50,192 nucleotides of DNA from an uncultured Acidimicrobiaceae bacterium (GCA_903849265.1 CAININ010000093.1:1-50192); one strand, 5' to 3'; counted from the stretch's first letter, positions 10,269 to 20,244 are shown. Notes: generated by a model not told the origin, from the letters alone. A program made the numbers and translations.

Positions 10269-11344
10269 GTGGTCGGGGCTGGGGTGTCGGCGATGACTCG
10301 GCCGACCAGCACAGGACCCTCGCCACCGGAGCCCTCGGCGATGAGGCGGTGAGAGAGGCTGGCCACGGCGACGGCCTGGACGTCGCCAGGGGTGACGTAG
10401 CGCCGAGCCGACAGCACGGCATGCGCCTGGGCGCTGCGCAGCAGCGAGATGGCCGCTCGGGGGCTGGCTCCGAGGCGGACCGATCCGGTGGAGCGGGTAG
10501 CCCGCACGAGTGCGACGGCGTACTCGGCCACCTGGTGGACGACGTGGACCCGTGCGGTTGCGTCGATGGCCCGCTCCCACCGGTCGGTGTCGGCCACGGG
10601 GGTGAGTGAATCGAGGGCGAAGCGGCCGCCGTTGTGCAGGACGAGCTGCGTCTCGACCTCCGCGTCGGGGTATCCGATGGAGGTGGACAGCCCGAACCGG
10701 TCGAGCTGGCTCTCGGCCAGCGGGTAAGTGCCCAGCTGACCCACCGGGTTCTGGGTGCCGATGACGAGATGCGGACGGGGGAGAGGCCACGACTCGCCGT
10801 CGACGGAGACCTGCTGCTCCTCCATGGACTCGAGCAGTGCCGACTGGGTCCGGGGCGGGGTGCGGTTCATCTCATCGAGGAGGACGATGTTGGCGAAGAC
10901 GGGACCAGGGCGGAACTCCCAGGTCGCCGTATCCGGGGAGAAGACCGTCACCCCGGTGATGTCGGAAGGGAGTAGATCGGGATGGCCCTGGACTCGGGAC
11001 AGCTCTGCGCCGAGTGCGGCGGCCAGCGCCCGGGCCAGGACGGTCTTGCCTACGCCGGGGACGTCCTCGATGAGCAGGTGGGTGCCCGAAAGGGCGGCGA
11101 TCACCGCCGTGGTGACGGCGACCGGAGTGCCGAGCAGGACGCCGGAGAGGGCGGCGTGCAACTCGGACGCCAAGGCCATGGCATCGTCAATCGGGTCTGG
11201 GGCGGACGACGTCGTGCTGACTGCGGGGCCAGCTTCCGGGACAAGACCCGGGACAAGGCCTGGCACCGGACGGCCGGGGACCGGACGGCCAGGCACCGGG
11301 ACCGGCTGCTCTGCCCCGCCCAGTGTCTCGATGCCGGTGGTCAT
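10265..11344 (-). CDS. MoxR-family AAA+ ATPase
   Basis: Walker A DVPGVGKTVLARALA, Walker B VLLDEMNRTPPRTQSALLESMEEQQV; SD AGGAGA upstream. Confidence 0.92.
   Translation of the reverse strand: MTTGIETLGGAEQPVPVPGRPVPGRPVPGLVPGLVPEAGPAVSTTSSAPDPIDDAMALASELHAALSGVLLGTPVAVTTAVIAALSGTHLLIEDVPGVGKTVLARALAAALGAELSRVQGHPDLLPSDITGVTVFSPDTATWEFRPGPVFANIVLLDEMNRTPPRTQSALLESMEEQQVSVDGESWPLPRPHLVIGTQNPVGQLGTYPLAESQLDRFGLSTSIGYPDAEVETQLVLHNGGRFALDSLTPVADTDRWERAIDATARVHVVHQVAEYAVALVRATRSTGSVRLGASPRAAISLLRSAQAHAVLSARRYVTPGDVQAVAVASLSHRLIAEGSGGEGPVLVGRVIADTPAPTT
11235..11290. repeat. Short tandem repeats (12-bp x2, 15-bp x2) encoding a Pro/Gly/Val-rich MoxR N-terminus
   Basis: ccgggacaagac/ccgggacaaggc and ggcaccggacggccg/gggaccggacggcca; protein PGRPVPGRPVPGLVPGLVPE. 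Confidence 0.9.
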
Positions 11345-11510
11345 GGGTCTCCTGGTTCTCCGGCCTCGGTCGGCGGGAACAACGGATACTTGGAACGCCC
11401 GCGACGCGCCCTTGTCCGTCCCATTGTAGGTGGCCCCCCTGTGACTTCACAACGCGCCCGGGATCTGCGTCTGCGTGCGAGCGAACGGGTTCGGATCTGC
11501 GCCCGATGAT

Positions 11511-12980
11511 CTAGAAGTCGATACCAGAGAGCTCGGGGACGGCCCCTTCTGCTCTCGATCGTGCGTCCAACCAGCGGCTTCGGGCCGCGTCGTGGTCGGC
11601 CGCCGTGCCGGTGGGGTGGACTACGGCTCGCGGGGTCCAGGCCTCTGCTACGTCATCCTCGCCGGCCCAGGTCCCCACGGCCATCCCAGCCAGGTAGGCG
11701 GCTCCGAGCGTGGTGGCCTCCAGCACAGGGGAGATCTCGACGGGCCTGGCACAGGCGTTGGCGAGCGCCTGGACGAAGACGTCGTTCGACGTCATCCCTC
11801 CATCGACCCGCAGCGCCCCGATCGCCAGACCGGAATCGGCCTCGGCCGACTCCAGCAGGTCAGCACCTCGGTGGGCGACGCCTTCGAGGACGGCACGGAC
11901 CATCTCCGGCCGACCGCTGCCCCGGGTGATGCCCGTGTAGGTGCCTCGAGCGCCGAAGTCCCAAACAGGAGTGCCGAGCCCGAGCAGTGCCGGCACGAAC
12001 CAGACGTCTCCGGTGTTGTCGCACCGCCCGGCGACGGTGGCCGAGTCGGCGGCATCGTCGATGATCCCGAGGTCGTCACGTAGCCACTCGACGCAGCTGC
12101 CAGCGGACAGCATGATGGCCTCGATGCCCCAGGTGGTGGTTCCACCTCGTCGCCAAGCGATGATCGGGAACGTGCCTGCCGGCCCCCGGACCGCCTGGGC
12201 TGGACGCGTGGTGCCGAGGCACTGGTCGAGCATGCCACCGGTCCCGAAGGTGGCCTTGGCCTGGCCCACCCGCGTGCAGCTCTGGCCGATCAGGGAAGCC
12301 TGCTGGTCGCCAGCCATGCCGGCGATGGGTGGTGCCCCCTGCAGTGTTCGGGCAGTTCCCACGATGCCCGATGAGTCGACGATCTCGGGCAGGACCGCCT
12401 CCGGAATCCGTAGCGCAGCCAGGAGGTTGGCGCTCCATCCGGTGCCGTCGCCGTGGATCAGTCCGGTCACGCCGGCGTTGGACGCGTCCGTGATGTGCAG
12501 CTCGCCCTCGGAAAGGATCCAGGCCACCCACGTGTCGATGGTCCCGAAGGCGAGCTCCCCTCGTTCCGAACGTGTGCGGTCGGGATCGACCGCATCGAGC
12601 AGGGCGGCCAGTTTCGTGGCTGACGCATTAGGGGCGATCCGGATACCTTGGGCTTGAAGCTCGAGACAGGTGCCCACGGTGCGCAGGTCCTGCCAGCCCA
12701 GGCCGGGGGCGAGTGGCTGACCGGTTGCTCGGTCCCACACCAAGGTGGAAGCCCGTTGGTTGGCGATGCCGACCGCGGCCACGGGGCCGCCATCGGCCAG
12801 AGAGCGGGCGGCGACCTCTTGCACGGCGCTGGCGATGGCCAGTCCGTCGAATTCGACGAGTCCGGGAAAGGGGGTGTCCGGAAGGACGGGGATGTGGTGG
12901 ACGTGCTCCACCGAGGCGTCGGGGCGGACGACTGCTCCGCGCACGCCTGAGGTGCCGACGTCGATGACGAGGATGCTCAT
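11511..12980 (-). CDS. FGGY-family carbohydrate (glycerol-kinase-like) kinase
   Basis: MSILVIDVGTSGVRGAVV, GIANQRASTLVWDRATGQPLAPGLGWQDLRT, GMAGDQQASLIGQ, ALRVDGGMTSNDVFVQALAN. Confidence 0.85.
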   Translation of the reverse strand: MSILVIDVGTSGVRGAVVRPDASVEHVHHIPVLPDTPFPGLVEFDGLAIASAVQEVAARSLADGGPVAAVGIANQRASTLVWDRATGQPLAPGLGWQDLRTVGTCLELQAQGIRIAPNASATKLAALLDAVDPDRTRSERGELAFGTIDTWVAWILSEGELHITDASNAGVTGLIHGDGTGWSANLLAALRIPEAVLPEIVDSSGIVGTARTLQGAPPIAGMAGDQQASLIGQSCTRVGQAKATFGTGGMLDQCLGTTRPAQAVRGPAGTFPIIAWRRGGTTTWGIEAIMLSAGSCVEWLRDDLGIIDDAADSATVAGRCDNTGDVWFVPALLGLGTPVWDFGARGTYTGITRGSGRPEMVRAVLEGVAHRGADLLESAEADSGLAIGALRVDGGMTSNDVFVQALANACARPVEISPVLEATTLGAAYLAGMAVGTWAGEDDVAEAWTPRAVVHPTGTAADHDAARSRWLDARSRAEGAVPELSGIDF

Positions 12981-14500
12981 GGCCAGGCCACCGGCCCGAA
13001 CGGGCTATCGAGTCCGAGCTTGCCCGGGTTGAGGATCCCGTGTGGATCGAGCGCGTCCTTCATCGATGCCAGCACGGCGAAGGAGGCACCCAGCCCGTCG
13101 GCCAGGAACCGGCCCCGGTTGAGCCCGATCCCGTGGTGGTGGCTGATGGCGCCTCCGGCCGAGATGGTCGCTCGGGTGACTTCATCCCACGCTCGGCGGT
13201 AGTAGGCGCTGATCCACCCGTCCCGATCTGCCGGGTCACCGCTCGCCACCTCTTCTGGTGGCCGGCCGGCGAAGGTGAAGTAGAGGCAGGCACCATCGGT
13301 ATAGGCGTGGCTCTGATGGGAAGAGGCGACCAGGGTCCCGGGCACGTCGGCCAGGGCACCGAGCACCGCCGTATACAGGCCAGGAAGGGCAGCCCAGCGC
13401 GCCGAGACCTCGACGGTGTCGACCACGACACCGGAACGCCAAAGCGGGGCGAGCGCAGATACGTCGTTGCGATGGGTGAGCCATCGATCCACATGGGCGA
13501 GGTCGAGCACGTCGGCACCCGAGCACTCCTGGTCCACGATGGCCAAGGTGGCGTCGACCAGTCCCGGATCGGCCTCGTCCAGCACGATCAGCACGTTGGT
13601 GTCGACCTCGTCGAAGGAGCGCCGTGACTCGGTGGTGTCGTACAGGCGCAGGACGGCGGGGGTCGCTCCTCGTCGGAGGATCCGCCGGCAGGCATCGAGT
13701 CCGTCGGCGAAGCTGGCGAACCCGAACGCTCGTCGGCCTTCTCCGGAAGGGACTGGGTGGACCCGGAACCGGCCTTCGGTGATCACCCCGAGGGTGCCCT
13801 CGCTACCGACGAAGAGCTGCGTCAGGTCGGGCCCAGTGGCCGAGCGAGGTCCGTGCCCACCGGTGCGGACCACCCGGCCGTCGGCCAGCACGACCTCGAG
13901 GCCGAGCACCATGTCCTCGATCTTGCCGTAGCGGTTGGAGTACTGGCCCGCCCCGCGGCACGCCAGCCACCCACCGACGGTCGAGAGGTCCATCGATTGG
14001 GGCCAGTGGCCGAGCGTGAGGCCGTGGTCGTTGCGCAGACCTGCCTCGACGTCGGGTCCGAAGGTGCCGGCTCGCAGGTCGGCTACCAACGAGGCGTCGT
14101 CGACGTCGCCGATCCCGGCCAGTCCGCACAGGTCGAGGGCGACCCCGCCGAACAGCGGAATCGAAGCACCGCACACGCCGCTGCGGCCACCCGCAGGAGT
14201 GACTGGGACCCGGGCGTCGTTGCACAGGGCGAGGACGGCGGAGACCTGGGCGGTGTCGGTGGGACGGGCGACCAGTGCCGGGCGTGAGGGAACGGACCCG
14301 CCGGCGGCCCAGCCGATGGCCAGCGGCCACCAGTCGCGGCCGGCCTCGGCCCGGTCGGCGTCGAGAACAGAGACGGCATCGCAGGCATCGGCCAGTCGAC
14401 GGGCCAGGTCGTCATCGATCCCTACTCGCTGTGTATCGAGGCGATCGGTCACCTCGGACGGGGCGGCGTCGATTGGGGTGACCGGCGTGGGCTGGCTCAT
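12977..14500 (-). CDS. FAD-binding oxidase, alkyldihydroxyacetonephosphate synthase-like
   Basis: FAD-binding type-4 domain PVTPAGGRSGVCGASIPLFGGVALDL, STVGGWLACRGAGQYSNRYGKIEDMV, C-terminal SHHHGIGLNRGRFLADGLG. Confidence 0.8.
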   Translation of the reverse strand: MSQPTPVTPIDAAPSEVTDRLDTQRVGIDDDLARRLADACDAVSVLDADRAEAGRDWWPLAIGWAAGGSVPSRPALVARPTDTAQVSAVLALCNDARVPVTPAGGRSGVCGASIPLFGGVALDLCGLAGIGDVDDASLVADLRAGTFGPDVEAGLRNDHGLTLGHWPQSMDLSTVGGWLACRGAGQYSNRYGKIEDMVLGLEVVLADGRVVRTGGHGPRSATGPDLTQLFVGSEGTLGVITEGRFRVHPVPSGEGRRAFGFASFADGLDACRRILRRGATPAVLRLYDTTESRRSFDEVDTNVLIVLDEADPGLVDATLAIVDQECSGADVLDLAHVDRWLTHRNDVSALAPLWRSGVVVDTVEVSARWAALPGLYTAVLGALADVPGTLVASSHQSHAYTDGACLYFTFAGRPPEEVASGDPADRDGWISAYYRRAWDEVTRATISAGGAISHHHGIGLNRGRFLADGLGASFAVLASMKDALDPHGILNPGKLGLDSPFGPVAWP

Positions 14501-16341
14501 GCTTCCACCGCGGTCGAACCGTCGCCTGTGGCTGCAATTGTGGCCACGGGGAGCGGATCGGAGCCTGGATCGGAGCCTGGATCAGTGGCTGGGTCGGAGA
14601 CTGGATCAGTGGCTGGGTCGGAGACTGGGTCGAGGCCGGCCCGTGTCAGCTGGGCCCGTAGCTGGGCTGCGTAAGTAGCGGCCTCGGCGTCAGCCCGGGC
14701 CTCGTCCCATCCGAGCTCGGGCCCGATCAGGCCGGCGACTGCGGTGGCGGCGTCGGCGGCAGCTCGGGCATCTCGGTACGAGGCCTGGGTGCGCCGGTCG
14801 AGCACGTCAGACACCGAACGCGCCATCTCCCGCTGGACGGCCCACACGGCCTCGACCCGGAGGTACGGGAGTCCGGCCACAAGCGGCTCGAGCAGGTCGG
14901 GCCGGCCGTCGGCCATGGCCAGGACCGCACCCGCCTCGGTGCCGAAGCGCCCGGCGAGGTGCGTCGTCCGCGATGCCACCGGGTCAGACGAGTCTGGGCG
15001 TACGTTGGCGCCTTCGCCCCCGGCCCGGGGGGCGACACGGCCGGTGGAGGGTGCGCCGTGCAGCCGGAGGTTCTTCGTCCGGCACCGCAACCCCCGGCGC
15101 CCGAGACCCGTGACCACGGCGTCGACGGTGTCTTCGGCCATCTTGCGATAGGTGGTGAGCTTTCCACCGTTGACCGTGATGAGTCCGCTCGTCGAGGTCC
15201 GCACGGTGTGGCGGCGGGACAGGTCGGCGGTGCGTTCGCTGGTGCCGCCCTTCTGTTCGGGGGCGAGGAGGGGTCGGAGTCCGGACCAGATCCCCGTGAT
15301 GTCGGCTCGGGTCAGCTGGCGGGTCGAGACAGCGTTGGCAGCGTTCAAGATGTAGTCGACGTCTTCGGGGGTGCACGAGGGATCGTCGAGCGGCCCGTCC
15401 CATGCCGTGTCGGTGGTGCCCAGGTAGACCTGATCGCCCCAGGACACGACGAAGATCGACCGTTTGTCCTCCTTGACCGGGATGACCGCGGCGATGTCGC
15501 AGGGGAACGCGTCCTCGGGCACGGTGATGTGGATGCCCTTGGCCGGCCGGATCGAGTCCGGGTTGCGGTGTTCGTCGAACGTCCGCACCTCGTCGGACCA
15601 GACGCCGGTGGCGTTGACTACTACCGAGGCCCGGATGTCGAAGGGCTCGGCGCCTTCGGGCGTCACGGTGGCGCCACAGACGGCGCCCGACCCGTCGGTC
15701 ACCAGTCCGGTGACCCGGGTGTGGTTGGCGGCGACGGCCCCGTGGTCGAGGACGGCCGTGCGCAGGACCGTCAGCGTCAGACGCGAGTCGTCGGACCGGG
15801 CGTCCCAGTAGAGGAATCCGGCGGCGAGGCGGTCGGCTCGAAGGGTCGGCATGTGGGCCATGGCCTGCTCACGGGTGACCTTCTCGTGACGACGACCGAT
15901 GCGCACGCCGCCGGTGAGGTCGTAGAGCCACAGTGCGGTCCGGTAGACCCGGGCGACCCCTTTGGAGACGACGCCCGACTTGCCGAAGAGCGGGATGAGG
16001 AACGGCAGCGGGGTGACCAGGTGCGGGGCGTTTTCGAGGAGCCGCTGGCGTTCGGCCAGGTTCTCATAGACCAGCCGGTACTCGTTCTGCTGCAGGTAAC
16101 GCAGGCCACCGTGGATCAACTTCGATGACTTGGACGACGTTCCCGAGGCGAAGTCGTCCTTCTCCACCAGCGCAGTGCGCAATCCCCGGCTGGCTGCGTC
16201 GAGGGCCACTCCGGCCCCGGTGATGCCTCCGCCGATGACCAGGACGTCGAAGGTCTCGTCGGCCAGTCGCGTCAGGGCGCGGTCGCGTTGGAACGTGTCG
16301 GAGTGGGCCGCCGGCCCGGCCGCAGGATCAGGCATGGCCAA
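14497..16341 (-). CDS. glpD: Glycerol-3-phosphate dehydrogenase (FAD)
   Basis: DVLVIGGGITGAGVALDAASRGLRTALVEKDDFASGTSSKSSKLIHGGLRYLQQNEYRLVYENLAER. Start 16341 or 16335. Confidence 0.92.
   Translation of the reverse strand: MAMPDPAAGPAAHSDTFQRDRALTRLADETFDVLVIGGGITGAGVALDAASRGLRTALVEKDDFASGTSSKSSKLIHGGLRYLQQNEYRLVYENLAERQRLLENAPHLVTPLPFLIPLFGKSGVVSKGVARVYRTALWLYDLTGGVRIGRRHEKVTREQAMAHMPTLRADRLAAGFLYWDARSDDSRLTLTVLRTAVLDHGAVAANHTRVTGLVTDGSGAVCGATVTPEGAEPFDIRASVVVNATGVWSDEVRTFDEHRNPDSIRPAKGIHITVPEDAFPCDIAAVIPVKEDKRSIFVVSWGDQVYLGTTDTAWDGPLDDPSCTPEDVDYILNAANAVSTRQLTRADITGIWSGLRPLLAPEQKGGTSERTADLSRRHTVRTSTSGLITVNGGKLTTYRKMAEDTVDAVVTGLGRRGLRCRTKNLRLHGAPSTGRVAPRAGGEGANVRPDSSDPVASRTTHLAGRFGTEAGAVLAMADGRPDLLEPLVAGLPYLRVEAVWAVQREMARSVSDVLDRRTQASYRDARAAADAATAVAGLIGPELGWDEARADAEAATYAAQLRAQLTRAGLDPVSDPATDPVSDPATDPGSDPGSDPLPVATIAATGDGSTAVEA
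14555..14626. repeat. 12-bp tandem repeat x6 in the glpD C-terminal coding region
   Basis: ggatcggagcct x2, ggatcagtggct, gggtcggagact, ggatcagtggct, gggtcggagact; encodes the (S/T)DPx tail. Confidence 0.95.
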
Positions 16342-16412
16342 AGCCTGCCACAGGTGGGTGACGGCACCGGAGGCCGACGGGCACCTCGCAGAACGCGTGG
16401 GTCATTCCCACA

Positions 16413-16437
16413 TTTGTTGTCAACTAACAATCATTGG
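16413..16437 (+). promoter_or_regulatory. AT-rich dyad, candidate Fur/PerR-type operator
   Basis: ttTTGTTGTCAACTAACAAtcattg: TTGTT/AACAA arms and an internal GTTG-T-CAAC palindrome, just upstream of the fur -10. Confidence 0.5.
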
Positions 16438-16452
16438 TGATACCTTGCCGGC

Positions 16453-16920
16453 GTGAGGACGCCCGACGAGCTGACCGTGCTGTTCAGGAGCAGCGGGCGC
16501 AAGGTCACGGCCCAGCGCCAGTGCATCTTCCGGCTCCTGCAGGGTGACGAGACCCATCCGTCGGCCGAGTCCGTCCATGTCGCCGCACAGCTCGAGATGG
16601 AGACCATCTCGCTCAAGACCATCTACCAGACGCTCCACGATCTGACCGAGCTAGGGGAGATCGCCGCCCTCGACGTCGGAACAGGCCGGACCCGGTTCGA
16701 CCCCAATGTCGAGGACCCCCACCATCACCTCGTGTGTCAGGTATGCGGAAGCGTCCGTGACCTGGTGGTGGACTTTCCCGACATGTCCCTTCCTGCAGGT
16801 GCCGATCTGGGGTTCGAACTCGGCACCGCCGAGGTGATCTTCCGTGGACTGTGCCCGGACTGCCGCAAGGCGACCAGTGCCCGCTCCTCCCCGGGGGTGC
16901 CTGTCGGGCGCCCAGCCTGA
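16453..16920 (+). CDS. Fur-family transcriptional regulator
   Basis: GRKVTAQRQCIFRLLQGDETHPSAESVH, KTIYQTLHDLTELGEI, DPHHHLVCQVCG, CPDC. GTG start with TACCTT 6 nt upstream. Confidence 0.92.
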   Translation: MRTPDELTVLFRSSGRKVTAQRQCIFRLLQGDETHPSAESVHVAAQLEMETISLKTIYQTLHDLTELGEIAALDVGTGRTRFDPNVEDPHHHLVCQVCGSVRDLVVDFPDMSLPAGADLGFELGTAEVIFRGLCPDCRKATSARSSPGVPVGRPA

Positions 16921-16978
16921 TCGACCGTTCCGCTCACCGATCATTCCCTATCAACACCAGAAACCAGAAAGGACCACC

Positions 16979-17398
16979 GTGCCTGAACTGAAAGACAGCA
17001 AGACAGAGGCCAACTTGAAGGAGGCCTTCGCCGGAGAGAGCCAGGCCAATCGCCGCTACCTCTACTTCGCACAGAAGGCTGACGTCGAGGGCTACCCGGA
17101 CGTGGCCGCCTTGTTCCGCTCCGTTGCCGAAGGGGAGACCGGACACGCGTTCGGCCACTTCGACTTCCTGCGTGAAGTCGGCGACCCGGTGACCGGTGCC
17201 GCCGTCGGGCCTACCGAGGACAACCTCAAGTCGGCCATCGAGGGCGAGACCTACGAGTACTCGGAGATGTACCCGGGCTTCGCACGCACCGCGCGCGACG
17301 AGGGATTCGACGAGATCGCCGAGTGGTTCGAGACCCTGGCCCGTGCCGAAAAGAGCCATGCCGGTCGGTTCACGGAAGGCCTCACCTCCGTCTCCTGA
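16979..17398 (+). CDS. Rubrerythrin-family diiron protein lacking a rubredoxin domain
   Basis: [81 protein letters not shown]; no Cys in the translation. Confidence 0.92.
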   Translation: MPELKDSKTEANLKEAFAGESQANRRYLYFAQKADVEGYPDVAALFRSVAEGETGHAFGHFDFLREVGDPVTGAAVGPTEDNLKSAIEGETYEYSEMYPGFARTARDEGFDEIAEWFETLARAEKSHAGRFTEGLTSVS

Positions 17399-17480
17399 GG
17401 CACCGCGGGGTGATCGGTTCTGCAGTTGGCGAACCGGTCACCCTCGCTGCCTTGGCCACGAAACCGCACGAGGACCAGCC

Positions 17481-18821
17481 ATGACCACTACCTACTCGCC
17501 CGCCGATCCTGCCTACCTCGACGAGCCCGACTTCCGCGTTGAGCTCGAGCGGGTGTTCGACCTCTGCCACGGGTGCCGCCTCTGCTTCAACTTGTGTCCG
17601 TCGTTCCCGACGTTGTTCGACTTCGTCGACGCCCACGATGGCGACGTGTCGGCCATGACGCCGGCTGAACAGGACCAGGTCGTCGACGAGTGCTACCAGT
17701 GCAAGCTCTGCTATCCGAAATGCCCCTATGTGCCGCCCCACGAGTGGCAACTCGACTTCCCTCGGTTGATGATGCGAGCCCACGCCATCCGCCACGACGA
17801 GGGCCTGCCCATCCTCGACCGGGTGACGGACCAGGTGCTCGGTCGGACCGACCTGCTGGGCCGGGTGTCTACCGCGGCTGCACCGTTGGTCAACGCCATC
17901 ACCGGAACGCCTGGTTCGCTGACCCGCAAGCTGATGGAGAGGACGGCCGGCATGGCGTCCGAGCGACTGCTCCCTCCCTATGCCCGGACCCGGTTCTCCA
18001 CCTGGTTCCGGCGACGTGCGGCCGCACGAGGCCCTCGATCATTCGTCACCGGCACTCCCCAAGGCGATGTGTCGGTCTTCCCCACCTGCTTCGTCGAGTA
18101 CATGGAGCCGGCCATCGGCCAGGACCTAGTCAAGGTGTACGAGCGCAACGGCGTCTCGTGCTCGATGCCCGAGGGAACCGTCTGCTGCGGCGCCCCGTGG
18201 CTCCACCAGGGCAACATCAAGGCCTTCACCAAGGCGGCCAAGACGAACGTCACCGCACTGGCCAAAGAAGTCCGGGCCGGTCGTGACGTCGTGGTCGCCC
18301 AGCCCACCTGTGCCTACGTGGTGAAGAAGGACTACCCGATCTATCTGGCGGGCACCGAACTGGCCGCCGATGCAGCGCTCGTGGCCGAGCACGCGTTCGA
18401 TCCGGCCGAGTACCTGATAGCCCTGCACAAAGCAGAAGGCACCACACTCGACCCGGTGTTCCCAGGGCGCGAATCGGGTGCCGTTCCTGATCAGGTCACG
18501 TACCACGTGGCCTGTCACCTGCAGGCCCAGCACATCGGCCTGAAGAGCCGCGACCTGCTGAAGGTGGCAGGGGTCAAGGCGACCCTGGTGCAGCGGTGCT
18601 CGGGCATCGATGGCACCTGGGGATATCGGGCCGAGAACTACGAGTTGGCCCGCAAGGTGGCGAAACCCATGGCGAAAGAGATCAAGGCAGCGGGCAACGA
18701 CATCGTCTGCGGTGACTGCCATCTGGCCAATGGGGCCATCGAACAAGAGACCGGCACCCGGCCGCTGCACCCCATGCAGCTGATGGCCCGGGCCTACGGC
18801 ATCCCTGAGGAGCAGACATGA
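17481..18821 (+). CDS. Fe-S oxidoreductase with two [4Fe-4S] motifs and CCG domains (GlpC/HdrB-like)
   Basis: [56 protein letters not shown]. Confidence 0.9.
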   Translation: MTTTYSPADPAYLDEPDFRVELERVFDLCHGCRLCFNLCPSFPTLFDFVDAHDGDVSAMTPAEQDQVVDECYQCKLCYPKCPYVPPHEWQLDFPRLMMRAHAIRHDEGLPILDRVTDQVLGRTDLLGRVSTAAAPLVNAITGTPGSLTRKLMERTAGMASERLLPPYARTRFSTWFRRRAAARGPRSFVTGTPQGDVSVFPTCFVEYMEPAIGQDLVKVYERNGVSCSMPEGTVCCGAPWLHQGNIKAFTKAAKTNVTALAKEVRAGRDVVVAQPTCAYVVKKDYPIYLAGTELAADAALVAEHAFDPAEYLIALHKAEGTTLDPVFPGRESGAVPDQVTYHVACHLQAQHIGLKSRDLLKVAGVKATLVQRCSGIDGTWGYRAENYELARKVAKPMAKEIKAAGNDIVCGDCHLANGAIEQETGTRPLHPMQLMARAYGIPEEQT

Positions 18822-19432
18822 CCGCTCGCCCCCTGACCCTCGACGACATCGCTGACCAACGCGCCTATGAGCGCGAACGCGATGAGTTCCGTCGAACGGT
18901 CATCGCCGAGAAGAAGCTGCGACGCATCACGGTGGGTCCGGTGGTGACGTTGACGTTCGAGAGCCGGACGACGGTCCGCTTCCAGGTCCAGGAGATGGCC
19001 CGGGCGGAAAAGCTGACGACCGACGAGCAGATCCAGCACGAGCTCGATGTCTACAACCGGCTGCTGCCGTCACCGGGCGAGCTGTCGGCCACCCTCTTCC
19101 TCGAGCTCACCACCGAAGAGCAGCTGCGAACGTGGCTACCCAAGCTCGTCGGCATCGAGGAGTCGATCGCCCTGCGGATCGGCGAAGGCGCCGGCATGCA
19201 CCTGGTGCGTTCGGTGCCCGAAGAAGAGCACAGAGCGCAGCTGACCCGTCCCGACGTCACCTCGGCCGTGCACTATGTCCGCTTCCCGTTCACCCCCGCT
19301 GAGGTGGCCGCGTTCACAGTCGGGCCGGTGTCCCTGATCGTCAATCATCCGGAGTACCCCGACGGTCGGCCCGGCGTGGTGCTGGGCGATGTCACCCGGG
19401 CGCTGCTGGCCGGGGATCTCACCGCTCGCTAG
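18818..19432 (+). CDS. DUF3501 family protein
   Basis: LTLDDIADQRAYERERDEFRRTVIAEKKLRRITVGPVVTLTFESRTTVRFQVQEMARAEK; overlaps the Fe-S CDS by 4 bp. Confidence 0.85.
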   Translation: MTARPLTLDDIADQRAYERERDEFRRTVIAEKKLRRITVGPVVTLTFESRTTVRFQVQEMARAEKLTTDEQIQHELDVYNRLLPSPGELSATLFLELTTEEQLRTWLPKLVGIEESIALRIGEGAGMHLVRSVPEEEHRAQLTRPDVTSAVHYVRFPFTPAEVAAFTVGPVSLIVNHPEYPDGRPGVVLGDVTRALLAGDLTAR

Positions 19433-19470
19433 AGCTTCCCCGCCTGGCGCCCACTGCCCGCTCCAGGGGG

Positions 19471-20244
19471 TCACTCGCCTTGGAACACCGGTGGACGCCT
19501 GTCCATGGACGCGGCGATCCCCTCGCTGAAGTCGGCCGTCTCCATCAGGCGGAGCTGCTCGCCCCGTTCATGGTCGACCATGGCCGCAAACCCATCGACC
19601 AGGTCGGCTCGCAAGGTGGCGCGGATCGACCGCACGGCCAGCGGCGCGGCACCGGCGAGCTCCGTGGCCAGCGCTCGGGCTCCGGCCCGCGGGTCGTCGT
19701 CGAGGCGGTCGCACAGTCCGATCTGCGAGGCCTCGATGCCATCGATCCGCCGACCGGTGGTCAACAGCTCGAGTGCCTTCTGGCGACCGACGACGGCAGG
19801 CAGCGTCAAGGAGATCCCGAATCCCTGGTGGAACCCGAGGCGCACGAAGTTGGCGGCGAACCGGCTCGACGGTGCGGCCACCCGGAAGTCGCCGGCCAGC
19901 GCTAGCCCCAACCCGCCACCGACGGCGGAGCCCTGCACGGCAACTACGACGGGCAAGGGGCTGTCGACAAGGTCTCTTGCCGTTGCGTATAGGGACGCCA
20001 GTGCCGCGGGTTCCGGCTTGTCCGTGGCCCCGAAGTCGAGCCCGGCGCAGAAGTGCTTGCCTTCGGAGCACAAGACGACGGCTCGGGCCCTTGCGTCGGC
20101 CGCCCAGCGAATGGCGTCGACCACGCCCGCCAGCAGGACTGCATCGAAGTAGTTGGCCGGTGGCCGGTGCATCTCCACCTCGGCCACGTGGTCGGGCGAG
20201 ATGGCGACGGTCACATCGCCGAATGCGTTGTCGGACGTGGTCAT
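19471..20244 (-). CDS. Enoyl-CoA hydratase/isomerase family protein
   Basis: HFCAGLDFGATD, GSAVGGGLGLALAGDFRVAAPSSRFAANFVRLGFHQGFG crotonase motifs. Confidence 0.9.
   Translation of the reverse strand: MTTSDNAFGDVTVAISPDHVAEVEMHRPPANYFDAVLLAGVVDAIRWAADARARAVVLCSEGKHFCAGLDFGATDKPEPAALASLYATARDLVDSPLPVVVAVQGSAVGGGLGLALAGDFRVAAPSSRFAANFVRLGFHQGFGISLTLPAVVGRQKALELLTTGRRIDGIEASQIGLCDRLDDDPRAGARALATELAGAAPLAVRSIRATLRADLVDGFAAMVDHERGEQLRLMETADFSEGIAASMDRRPPVFQGE

Noticed and set aside
19433-19470. Possible terminator between DUF3501 and enoyl-CoA hydratase genes
   Set aside because: Only weak, imperfect pairing could be drawn.
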